Source: Caulobacteraceae bacterium
GTDB taxonomy: Bacteria; Pseudomonadota; Alphaproteobacteria; Caulobacterales; Caulobacteraceae
Length of the DNA: 5,379 bases
Assembly: GCA_020852035.1 (NCBI GenBank)
Contig: JADZBR010000110.1
Coordinates: 1-5,379, forward strand
Reading direction: 5' to 3'
A program made the position numbers and the translations under genes. The notes under the pieces were generated by a model that made no database searches, was not told the origin of the DNA, and saw only the letters and a program-made list of their open reading frames with translations. This document shows positions 1 to 5,379 of the stretch, one piece after another; the first letter of the stretch is position 1, and every line of letters starts with the position of its first letter.

Positions 1-31
1 CCTGGGTCCCCGCTTTCGCGGGGATGATCGG
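1..31. repeat. REP-like palindromic intergenic repeat
   Basis: A perfect 7-bp inverted repeat, TCCCCGC (7-13) and GCGGGGA (18-24), encloses the loop TTTC. It is flanked by CCTGGG on the left and TGATCGG on the right. From memory, this arrangement (CCTGGG, CCCCGC-TTTC-GCGGGG, ATGA) matches a short palindromic element scattered between genes in many alphaproteobacterial genomes; only one copy is visible here. It lies downstream of the minus-strand aminopeptidase gene, the usual place for such elements. It could act as a transcript-end stabiliser or attenuating hairpin, but there is no T-run. The hairpin is certain; its status as a dispersed repeat is inferred. Confidence 0.55.
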
Positions 32-37
32 AATTGG

Positions 38-54
38 GGCCGGCAAGGCCGGCC
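38..54 (-). terminator. GC-rich hairpin just after the aminopeptidase stop
   Basis: GGCCGGC (38-44) and GCCGGCC (48-54) form a perfect 7-bp stem with a 3-base loop. It begins five bases past the minus-strand TAG at 60-62. No T-run follows on the minus strand (the next bases read CCAATTCC), so it does not fit a classical intrinsic terminator. With the second hairpin at 7-24 it may help end the transcript or protect its 3' end. Its placement supports a transcript-end role, but termination itself is inferred. Confidence 0.4.
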
Positions 55-59
55 GCGCC

Positions 60-1874
60 CTAGATCGGCGCGCAGGCGTCCTTCAGCCAGGCCGCGACCT
101 GCGGCTCCACCAGCGGGCCGACCTTGGCCAGCACCTCGGCGTGGTAGCCGTCGAGCTGGGCGCGTTCGGCGGGGGTCAGCAGGTCGCGGTCGATCAGCCG
201 GCGGTCGATCGGGGCCATCGTCAGGGTCTCGAAGCCCATCATCGGCCGCTCGCCGCCGGAAATCGGCGCGGCCTCGGTGGCCACCTGCAGGTTCTCGATG
301 CGGATGCCGTAATCGCCTTCCTTGTAGTAGCCGGGCTCGTTGGAGACGATCATCCCCGGCCGCAGGGCGACGGTGTTCGGGACCTTGGAGATCCGCTGCG
401 GCCCCTCGTGCACGCCGAGGTAGGAGCCGACGCCGTGGCCGGTGCCGTGATCGTAGTCGAGGCCATAGGACCAGAGAGGAGCCCGAGCCAGCGCGTCCAG
501 CGCCGAGCCGGTGGTGCCGGCCGGGAAGCGCACGGCGGCCAGCGCCAGGTTGCCCTTCAGCACCAGGGTGAAGCGCTGGCGCATCTCCGCCGACGGCTCG
601 CCGATGGCGACGGTGCGGGTCACGTCGGTGGTGCCGTCCAGATACTGGCCGCCGGAATCCACCAGCAGCAGTTGGCCGGCCCGCACCCGCTTGTTCAGCT
701 TCTCCGTCGGCCGGTAGTGCATCATCGCCCCGTTCGAGGCGGCGCCGGCGATGGTGTCTAAGGAGAGGTCCTTCAGCGCCCCGGTGCTTTCCCGGAAGCC
801 CTCGAGCTTGGCGACGGCCTCCATCTCGTCCGGCGGGTTGGTCTGTCCCTCGGTGGCGAGCCAGTGCAGGAAGCGGCTCAGCGCGGCGCCGTCGCGGATA
901 TGCGCCCGGCGCGAACCCTCCACCTCGACGGCGTTCTTGCAGGCGCGGGGCAGGGCGCAGGGGTCTTCGGCCTTCACCACCTCGACGCCGGCGGCGGCCA
1001 GCGCCTCGAAATACCAGGCCGAGGACTGCGCCGGATCGACCAGCACCCGCTTGCCCTTCAGCGCGGCCAGGGCGCCCGGCAGGTCGTCCGGGCGTTGCAG
1101 CCGCACCTGGTTGCCGAGCCAGGCGGGCAACTCCTCGGTCACCTTGGCCGGGTCCAGGAAGAGGTCGGCGCGGCCGTCCTTGTGCAGGATCGCCTGGCCG
1201 AGCGGCAGGGGCGTGCAGCGCACGTCGCCGCCGCGGATGTTGAACCGCCAGGCCAGCGAGGCCGGCGCGGTCAGGATCGCCGCCTCGGCGGCCTTCTGGG
1301 CGATGGTCTCGCCGACGCGGGCGCGCTTGGCGGCGGACTCCTCGCCGGAATACTCCAGCGGGTGCGGCGCCACGGGGGCCGCCGGCTGGCTGGGCCGCGC
1401 CCCGCCCCAGGCGAGGTCCAGCGGGTTGTCGGAGACCGGCTTCAGCTCGGCGCCCGCCGCCTCCGCCGCGGCGCGCAGGCGGGCCAGGGCGTCGGGGCTG
1501 TGCAGGCGCGGGTCGTAGCCGATCGCCTGGCCCCGGGCGGCCTCGGTCTCCAGGTATTCGGTGACGCCGCCCTCCATCAGGTCGCGGATCTCAAAAAGGC
1601 TGAGATCGACCTGGTTCTTCACCTGCAGGGCGTAGCGGCCGTCGACGAAGACGGCGGCCTGGTCCTGGAAGATCACCGCCGCGCCGGCCGAGCCGGTGAA
1701 GCCGGTGGCCCAGGCCAGGCGGTCGTTGGCCTCGGGCAGGTATTCGTTCTGATGCTCGTCCTCGTGCGGCACCAGGAAGCCGTCCAGCCCCTGCTCGGCC
1801 ATCGCGGCGCGGATCAGGGGAACGTGGCGGGGGCCGAAGGAGGGGTCGGTCGTCTCGTCGAAGGTCTGGCGCAT
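60..1874 (-). CDS. pepP: Xaa-Pro aminopeptidase (aminopeptidase P, M24B family, long form)
   Basis: This 604-residue enzyme should release an N-terminal residue that is followed by proline, acting in the cytoplasm with two divalent metals (usually Mn2+); no signal peptide is seen. It has the long three-domain layout of eukaryotic cytosolic aminopeptidase P rather than the shorter E. coli PepP (about 440 residues): two creatinase-like N-terminal domains (about 15-150 and 155-315), the pita-bread catalytic domain (about 320-540) and a C-terminal M24_C segment (about 545-604). All five metal ligands are visible: Asp406 (LLLVDSGGQY), Asp417 (GTTDVTRT), His480 (HGTGHGVG), Glu513 (SNEPGYY) and Glu527 (RIENL). 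The catalytic histidines are His386 (MMHYRP) and His489 (GVHEGP). Spacing closely matches the human enzyme, so it should be active. The ATG is the first possible start, because an in-frame TAA lies 9 bases upstream (1884-1886). Its Shine-Dalgarno is poor: GGAAG at 1889-1893 is 14 bases away. It lies 50 bases after the small membrane protein gene and is probably co-transcribed with it. Confidence 0.95.
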   Translation of the reverse strand: MRQTFDETTDPSFGPRHVPLIRAAMAEQGLDGFLVPHEDEHQNEYLPEANDRLAWATGFTGSAGAAVIFQDQAAVFVDGRYALQVKNQVDLSLFEIRDLMEGGVTEYLETEAARGQAIGYDPRLHSPDALARLRAAAEAAGAELKPVSDNPLDLAWGGARPSQPAAPVAPHPLEYSGEESAAKRARVGETIAQKAAEAAILTAPASLAWRFNIRGGDVRCTPLPLGQAILHKDGRADLFLDPAKVTEELPAWLGNQVRLQRPDDLPGALAALKGKRVLVDPAQSSAWYFEALAAAGVEVVKAEDPCALPRACKNAVEVEGSRRAHIRDGAALSRFLHWLATEGQTNPPDEMEAVAKLEGFRESTGALKDLSLDTIAGAASNGAMMHYRPTEKLNKRVRAGQLLLVDSGGQYLDGTTDVTRTVAIGEPSAEMRQRFTLVLKGNLALAAVRFPAGTTGSALDALARAPLWSYGLDYDHGTGHGVGSYLGVHEGPQRISKVPNTVALRPGMIVSNEPGYYKEGDYGIRIENLQVATEAAPISGGERPMMGFETLTMAPIDRRLIDRDLLTPAERAQLDGYHAEVLAKVGPLVEPQVAAWLKDACAPI

Positions 1875-1924
1875 GGGCCAGATTTAGGCTTCCGGCGGGT
1901 CGGCGTCACCCCTCCAGGCGGCGG

Positions 1925-2374
1925 CTATTCCACCGGCGCCGGCTGCATCACCTCGGCCGAGGCGTCCTGGGCATGGTCGTCCGCGCTGGAGGCGGCGTCG
2001 GCGGCCTCGACGCGGGCGCGCTCTGTCGCGCGGGCAGCGGTATCGGCGGCGGCCTGCGTGGCCTGGGCGGCGCTGGCCGCGGCGCTTTGCGAGGCGGCGC
2101 CGGCGGTGGCCAGGGCGGCCTGCGCGTCCTGCTGGGCGGCGGCGATGGAGGCTTCGGCGCGGCCCTGCTGGCGGGCGGCCATCAGTTCGTTGTTGGTGGA
2201 ACTGCGCTGGTTGTTGATCAGCAGCAGGGCGGCGATGGCGATCACCGCCACCAGAGCGGCGGCCCACCAGCCGACGGACGAGCCGGCGCGCCGGTCGCGG
2301 ATTTCCTCGCGCCGGACGATGGCGGGGCCCTCGACGACGGTGCGCTCGATATCGGGATCGTTGGGGTCGGCCAT
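1925..2374 (-). CDS. Hypothetical single-pass membrane protein with Ala-rich coiled-coil tail
   Basis: I do not recognise a family for this 149-residue protein. An acidic then basic N-terminal tail (1-33, including RREEIRDRR at 21-29) precedes one clear hydrophobic segment at about 34-54 (VGWWAAALVAVIAIAALLLI). The rest (about 60-149) is an Ala/Gln/Glu/Asp-rich, probably helical or coiled-coil region ending in a short Pro-containing tail. By the positive-inside rule the N-terminus should be cytoplasmic and the tail periplasmic, anchored by the uncleaved segment. The start is well supported: AAGGAGG at 2383-2389 sits 8 bases before the ATG, the best Shine-Dalgarno in the window. A GC-rich 71-base gap containing a probable terminator separates it from prmA upstream; aminopeptidase P follows after 50 bases. 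Low complexity limits any functional inference. Clean start, ribosome binding site and coherent topology argue for a real gene; function is unknown. Confidence 0.8.
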   Translation of the reverse strand: MADPNDPDIERTVVEGPAIVRREEIRDRRAGSSVGWWAAALVAVIAIAALLLINNQRSSTNNELMAARQQGRAEASIAAAQQDAQAALATAGAASQSAAASAAQATQAAADTAARATERARVEAADAASSADDHAQDASAEVMQPAPVE

Positions 2375-2382
2375 GACGACAG

Positions 2383-2389
2383 CCTCCTT
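2383..2389 (-). promoter_or_regulatory. Strong Shine-Dalgarno for the small membrane protein
   Basis: The minus strand reads AAGGAGG, a full match to the anti-Shine-Dalgarno core, 8 bases before the ATG at 2374. It fixes this start and marks the frame as genuinely translated. The other genes in the window have much weaker sites. Confidence 0.85.
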
Positions 2390-2417
2390 CAGACGCGGCG
2401 CGGCGCCGCTTCGCGGG

Positions 2418-2441
2418 AGAAAACGCCGGTTGCTGAACCGG
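2418..2441 (-). terminator. Probable intrinsic terminator after prmA
   Basis: On the minus strand, CCGGTT-CAGC-AACCGG (2441 down to 2426) forms a perfect 6-bp stem with a 4-base loop. CG and then TTTTCT follow (2425-2418). It begins four bases past the prmA TAG (2446-2448). The stem is short and the T-run modest, so termination may be partial, but position and orientation fit the end of the polymerase-prmA unit. If it works, the downstream small membrane protein gene needs its own promoter in about 2390-2420; I could not pick one out. Confidence 0.55.
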
Positions 2442-2445
2442 GTTC

Positions 2446-3312
2446 CTAGCCGCGCTTGAGCACCAGGGTCGTCCAGGCGTCGCGGTGCAGGGCGCGGACC
2501 AGCGAGAAGCCTCGCGAGGCGTAGGCCGCCCGAACCGTCCGCGCCTGGGTGCGCAGCAGGCCGGAGAGGATCGCGAATCCGCCGGGTCTCAGGGCGCGGC
2601 GGATGTCGAGCGAGAGGCCGACCAGCGGGCGGGCGAGAATGTTGGCGAACGCCAGGTCGTAGGGCGCGAAGGCGCGCACCGCGGGATGCCCGAGGCCCGA
2701 GGCGTGCACGAAGCGGGCGCCCGCGCCATTGAGACGGGCGTTCTCATTGGAAATACGCACCGAGACCGGGTCGATGTCGGTGCCGACTACATGACTGGAG
2801 CCGGTGCGGGCGGCGGCGATGGCGAGCACCCCGGTGCCGGCGCCCACGTCGAGCACGCGGGCGAAGCGGTGGCCCTTCAGCAGGTCGTTGTAGGCCTGCA
2901 GGCAGCCGACTGTGGTGCCGTGATGGCCGGTGCCGAAGGCCGCGCCGGCCTCGATCCTGAGCTTCACCGCATTGGCCGGCGCGCGGCCGGTGTCGTGCGC
3001 CCCATAGACGAAGAACCGCCCGGCCCGCACCGGCGGCAGGCCCGAGAGCGCCATCGCCAGCCAGTCGGCGTCGGCCAGCGGCTCGACCTGGACCTTCAGG
3101 TCCGCGAAGCCCTTGAGCGTGGTCTCGACCCCGGCCGCCTCGTCGTCGTCGGTCGGGAAGGCGTCGATGCGCCAGACGCCCCGCGCCTCGTCCTCCTCGA
3201 GGATGGAGTAGGTCGCCCCTTCCAGCCGCGGGTCGGCGTCGAGCGCGGCGGCGGCGGCTTCGGCGACGGCCCTCGGGCCGCGGGCGATGATCTGCAGGGC
3301 GGTATCGGTCAC
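2446..3312 (-). CDS. prmA: Ribosomal protein L11 methyltransferase PrmA
   Basis: This 288-residue cytoplasmic enzyme should transfer methyl groups from S-adenosylmethionine to amino groups of ribosomal protein L11. Its length is near the usual 290 or so for the family. The N-terminal part (about 1-100) corresponds to the substrate-recognition domain. The Rossmann-fold methyltransferase domain follows: FGTGHHGTT (126-134, the PrmA-type loop before motif I), SAM-binding motif I VLDVGAGTG (153-161), acidic post-I GTDIDP (177-182), NENARLNG (189-196) and the family-typical FANILARPL (222-230). The start is taken as the GTG at 3312, which gives a normal N-terminus (VTDTALQ) and overlaps the stop of the upstream polymerase gene by four bases (GTGA). 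No clear Shine-Dalgarno is seen, so translation may depend on coupling to the upstream gene. The same frame stays open far upstream to 4644, but that stretch is out of frame with the polymerase and is Arg/Gly-rich non-protein sequence. A likely terminator follows the stop. Confidence 0.95.
   Translation of the reverse strand: MTDTALQIIARGPRAVAEAAAAALDADPRLEGATYSILEEDEARGVWRIDAFPTDDDEAAGVETTLKGFADLKVQVEPLADADWLAMALSGLPPVRAGRFFVYGAHDTGRAPANAVKLRIEAGAAFGTGHHGTTVGCLQAYNDLLKGHRFARVLDVGAGTGVLAIAAARTGSSHVVGTDIDPVSVRISNENARLNGAGARFVHASGLGHPAVRAFAPYDLAFANILARPLVGLSLDIRRALRPGGFAILSGLLRTQARTVRAAYASRGFSLVRALHRDAWTTLVLKRG
3309..3312 (-). other. GTGA stop-start overlap coupling polymerase to prmA
   Basis: On the minus strand the bases read GTGA: GTG (3312-3310) starts prmA and TGA (3311-3309) ends the polymerase gene. 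Four-base overlaps of this kind commonly allow terminating ribosomes to reinitiate. With no good Shine-Dalgarno before prmA, translational coupling is a reasonable inference. Confidence 0.8.
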
Positions 3313-4631
3313 GCCGCCGCGTTTAGCGGCCTGGGCGACGGAAGGCGAGGGACGTAGGCCGGCCGGGATGCCGCGGCGGGCAGCGGCCCGAGCACCCGGC
3401 TGATCGCCAGGGCGGCGAACACCCAGGCCAGGCTGTTGTGCTGCAACAGGAAACTCTCCGAGGCGCTCTGCAGCAGGAAGACCGCCAGGTAGAGGATCGC
3501 CCAGTAGCCGTCGCCCTGCACGCGGAAGCGCACCAGCGCCATCAGCGCCGCCAGGCTCAGCACCACGGCCATCGCCGTCACGCCGACCCAGCCGAGCTGC
3601 ACGAGGAGATCCAGCCAGCCGTTGTGCGCCGTTGGCACCAGCCAGCCGGTGTTGTCGCGCACCCATTCGGCCGGCGCCGACTGCAGGCCCCAGAAGGCGG
3701 CGAAGCCGAAGCCCAGCTCGGGCGACTTCTCCGACTGGCGCAGCACCGCCTCCCAGATGTCGGTGCGGCCGGTGAGCGAGGGGTCCTTGCCGAGCGCCTG
3801 GAAGAGCACCTCCGGCGCCAGCCACATCATCGCCCCGAACGCCACCGCGCCCGTCACCGCCGCCCACACCGCCAGCACCGCGGTCGCCGCCCCGCGCCCG
3901 ACCACCGCCAGCCCGGCCGCGCCGCCGAGCACCAGGAACAGCGAAAGCAGCGAGGTCTTCGAGCGCGACATCAGCATCAGGAAGGCGCAGAGCGCGATGG
4001 TCCCGATCCACAGCCAGCGCCGCTTGGGCGAGGTGATAGCGGCGGCCAGGGCGGCGATGGCCCCGTAGACCATGATCGCGCCCATCTGGTTCTTCTCGTA
4101 CCAGAGGCCCTTCCAGGCGCCGGCGTTGACGTCGGAATGCACGCCCAGGCTTGGCACGGCGACGCAGACCGCCAGCGTGCCGATGGCCAGCCCCAGGAAG
4201 GTGAAGGCCAGCAGCTCGGCCATCGCCCTGCCCGAATAGCTGGCCGCCAGATAGACCCCGAACAGGGTGGTGAAAGCCACCGCCACCGAGCGGCGCATGG
4301 AGGTCGCCGGATCGATCGACCATTGGGTGGAGGCGAAGGCCAGGCCCACCAGCAGGGCGAGCAGGGCGGCGGGGGCCCAGAAGCGCAGCATCTGCGGCGT
4401 CCGCAGAAGGGCGACCGCGAAGATCAGGGCGTAGGCCGGCAGCCACATCAGCCGCAGGATCGGATTGGAATCGCCCCCCACCTGCAGCGGGTCGAGCAGC
4501 GGCCCGATCAGGGCGCTGGAGAGCAGGAAGAGCAGGAAGACGACGGTCGCGCCTTCCACGATCCGAACAAGCGTCAGCCGGTAGGGCGCGTCCGGCGCGG
4601 CGGGGATCGGCGATGCGTGGACAGCGGACAC
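3309..4631 (-). CDS. ExoQ/O-antigen ligase-like polysaccharide polymerase (Wzy_C type)
   Basis: A 440-residue inner-membrane protein with many hydrophobic segments, including about 28-45, 62-78, 86-101, 115-131, 137-160, 183-200, 207-221, 228-244, 249-272, 346-368 and 376-392. It resembles ExoQ/WaaL/Wzy proteins, which polymerise or ligate undecaprenyl-linked glycans at the periplasmic face. Family-like features are SMRRSVAVAFTTLFGVYLA (111-129), AWKGLWYEKNQMG (172-184), SRSKTS (222-227), the periplasmic-loop motif LTGRTDIWEAVL (287-297) and AHNGWLDLLVQLGW (335-348). The Pro-rich ends (6-16 and 418-440) look like unstructured tails. The GTG at 4631 is the first available start, because an in-frame TGA lies just upstream (4641-4643). 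AAGGGG at 4636-4641 is a slightly close ribosome binding site (4-base gap). The stop overlaps prmA by four bases. Sequence alone cannot separate polymerase from ligase, nor name the glycan (O-antigen, exopolysaccharide, capsule or holdfast). Confidence 0.85.
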   Translation of the reverse strand: MSAVHASPIPAAPDAPYRLTLVRIVEGATVVFLLFLLSSALIGPLLDPLQVGGDSNPILRLMWLPAYALIFAVALLRTPQMLRFWAPAALLALLVGLAFASTQWSIDPATSMRRSVAVAFTTLFGVYLAASYSGRAMAELLAFTFLGLAIGTLAVCVAVPSLGVHSDVNAGAWKGLWYEKNQMGAIMVYGAIAALAAAITSPKRRWLWIGTIALCAFLMLMSRSKTSLLSLFLVLGGAAGLAVVGRGAATAVLAVWAAVTGAVAFGAMMWLAPEVLFQALGKDPSLTGRTDIWEAVLRQSEKSPELGFGFAAFWGLQSAPAEWVRDNTGWLVPTAHNGWLDLLVQLGWVGVTAMAVVLSLAALMALVRFRVQGDGYWAILYLAVFLLQSASESFLLQHNSLAWVFAALAISRVLGPLPAAASRPAYVPRLPSPRPLNAAA

Positions 4632-4799
4632 GGCGCCCCTTCATGCCCCGGAAACCTTACCTTCGGCTTGAGAGGGAAAGGCCGCTCGATCCGAACCCGT
4701 GCGCCGTAGACACCACGCCGCGTTCCCATCCGCCCGTGGAAGGTCCATATAGGCCCCGACGCGCCGGGGTGGGCGCAGCAGTTCTTTTAGGGGCTCTTC
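4632..4799. promoter_or_regulatory. Divergent intergenic region, presumed promoters both ways
   Basis: These 168 bases separate the minus-strand polymerase gene from the plus-strand nucleotidyltransferase, so both promoters should lie here unless transcription enters from elsewhere. The most AT-rich, nearly palindromic patch is CCATATAGG (4745-4753), which could serve as a -10 element on either strand, but I found no well-spaced -35 partner. A short inverted repeat, CCCCG (4754-4758) and CGGGG (4765-4769), follows directly and would fall in the leader or near the start of a plus-strand transcript. The location supports a regulatory role; the specific elements are not established. Confidence 0.45.
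4789..4793 (+). promoter_or_regulatory. Ribosome binding site supporting the TTG start
   Basis: AGGGG ends 6 bases before the TTG at 4800. It overlaps the in-frame TAG at 4788-4790, so translation cannot begin further upstream in this frame. Spacing and position favour TTG over the later GTG codons at 4821 and 4824. Confidence 0.65.
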
Positions 4800-5379
4800 T
4801 TGGCTTCGATCGAAAAGGCCGTGGTGCTGAGCGCCGGCCAGGGGCGGCGCCTCCTGCCGCTGACCGCGGACCGGCCCAAGGCGCTGGTCGAGCTTTCCGG
4901 GCGCAGCGTGCTGGAATGGCAACTGCGGGCGCTGAAGACGGCGGGCGTGCGCGAGGCGGTGGTGGTCACCGGCTTCGGCGCCGACGCGGTGGACGCCGAA
5001 CTGGCGCGGCTGGATCTCGGCGGCCTGAAGGCGCGCACGATGTTCAACCCATTCTACACGGTGAGCGACAACCTGGCGACCTGCTGGCTGGCGCGCCACG
5101 AACTGGCGGGCGGCAGCTTGCTGCTGAACGGCGACACCCTGTTCGAGCCGGCGGTGGCCGAGCGGCTGCTGGCCGCGCCCGAGGCGCCGGTCACGGTGAC
5201 CATCGACCGCAAGCCCGCCTACGACGCCGACGACATGAAGGTGCTGACCGAGGGCGAGCGCCTGCTGGCGGTCGGCAAGACCATCGAAGCCTACGACGCC
5301 GAGTCGATCGGCTTCCTGCGTTTCTCCGCCGAAGGGGCGGCGGCGTTCGGCGAGGTGGTCGAGGCCATCATGCGCGGCC
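4800..5379 (+). CDS. Nucleotidyltransferase, phosphocholine cytidylyltransferase (LicC)-like; 3' end outside the window
   Basis: The frame is open from the TTG to the window edge (193 complete codons) and belongs to the NTP-transferase (GT-A-like) superfamily, which joins a nucleotide to a sugar phosphate or phospho-alcohol. The N-terminus holds the nucleotide-binding signature SAGQGRRLLPLTADRPKAL (11-29). NPFYTVSDNLATCWLAR (83-99) and LLLNGDTLF (107-115), with Asp112 as the likely metal ligand, follow. DADDMKVL (142-149), Lys160 and AESIGFLRFS (167-176) match the layout of LicC-like choline-phosphate and related cytidylyltransferases. The family is usually about 230-250 residues, so roughly 40-60 are missing. 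TTG is the first start after the in-frame TAG at 4788-4790 and gives MASIEKAVVLSAG, in line with the typical MKAVILAAG beginning. It is transcribed away from the polysaccharide polymerase. The true substrate (phosphocholine, another phospho-alcohol, aminoethylphosphonate or a sugar phosphate) cannot be told from this fragment. Confidence 0.85.
   Translation, partial: MASIEKAVVLSAGQGRRLLPLTADRPKALVELSGRSVLEWQLRALKTAGVREAVVVTGFGADAVDAELARLDLGGLKARTMFNPFYTVSDNLATCWLARHELAGGSLLLNGDTLFEPAVAERLLAAPEAPVTVTIDRKPAYDADDMKVLTEGERLLAVGKTIEAYDAESIGFLRFSAEGAAAFGEVVEAIMRG

Noticed and set aside
1884..2267. Minus-strand alternative frame overlapping the small membrane protein
   Set aside because: Arg/Gly-rich with no domain or ribosome binding site. 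The overlapping 149-residue frame has a transmembrane segment and a strong Shine-Dalgarno.
2395..2416. Palindrome GCGGCGCCGC (2400-2409) and small CCGC-TTC-GCGG hairpin (2406-2416) upstream of the small membrane protein
   Set aside because: Short GC-only palindromes arise easily by chance in this composition, and nothing shows that they are an operator or a degenerate copy of the left-edge repeat.
864..2459. Long plus-strand open frame (531 codons) antisense to aminopeptidase P and the small membrane protein
   Set aside because: It is Arg/Gly/Ala-rich with no domain signal and spans two real minus-strand genes plus their gap. Long antisense frames are expected at this GC content.
2446..4644. 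One continuous minus-strand frame that would fuse a 440-residue extension to PrmA
   Set aside because: The upstream part is an out-of-frame, Arg/Gly-rich reading of the polymerase gene. The polymerase frame has clear membrane segments and motifs, and PrmA has its normal length from the GTG at 3312.
4668..4696. Possible plus-strand promoter beginning with TTGAGA at 4668-4673
   Set aside because: No -10-like sequence lies 16-18 bases downstream; the region there reads GATCCGAACCC.
3438..4709. Plus-strand open frame (423 codons) opposite the polymerase gene
   Set aside because: Its translation is His/Gln/Arg/Gly-rich low-complexity sequence without recognisable motifs, typical of a shadow of a GC-rich membrane protein gene.
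4641..5099. Minus-strand open frame covering the divergent gap and the start of the nucleotidyltransferase
   Set aside because: It is antisense to a frame with clear nucleotidyltransferase motifs. Its own translation has no signature and it would run into the polymerase ribosome binding site.

Overview
The window is high-GC chromosomal DNA with dense coding. The gene content, the GC-rich third positions and the palindromic intergenic repeat at the left edge suggest an alphaproteobacterium. A Caulobacterales relative (Caulobacter or Phenylobacterium type) is my best guess, made from memory of such genomes and not from a search.

Layout, left to right. Positions 1-59 hold two GC-rich hairpins, one of them a likely REP-like interspersed repeat. 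They lie just past the end of a minus-strand gene for a long, three-domain aminopeptidase P (60-1874). Upstream of it on the same strand is a 149-residue, alanine-rich, single-pass membrane protein of unknown function (1925-2374) with a near-perfect Shine-Dalgarno. A small hairpin with a T-run (2418-2441) separates this pair from prmA (2446-3312), the ribosomal protein L11 methyltransferase. prmA overlaps by four bases (GTGA) the end of an ExoQ/O-antigen-ligase-like polysaccharide polymerase or ligase gene (3309-4631). A 168-base divergent intergenic region follows. On the plus strand, a sugar/choline-phosphate-type nucleotidyltransferase starts at a TTG (4800) and runs off the right edge.

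The minus strand probably forms two transcription units: polymerase-prmA, ending at the hairpin after prmA, and small membrane protein-aminopeptidase P, ending at the hairpins at 1-54. The divergently transcribed polymerase and nucleotidyltransferase are both surface-glycan-type functions, so the right end may be the edge of an envelope polysaccharide or lipid-decoration locus. prmA and aminopeptidase P are housekeeping genes.

I see no transposon, CRISPR array, tRNA, rRNA or obvious novel system. Many long open frames on the opposite strand and in other frames are shadows caused by high GC. The points most worth a second look are the TTG-started partial nucleotidyltransferase, the translational coupling of prmA to a polysaccharide gene, the uncharacterised membrane protein, and the poor ribosome binding site of the aminopeptidase gene.
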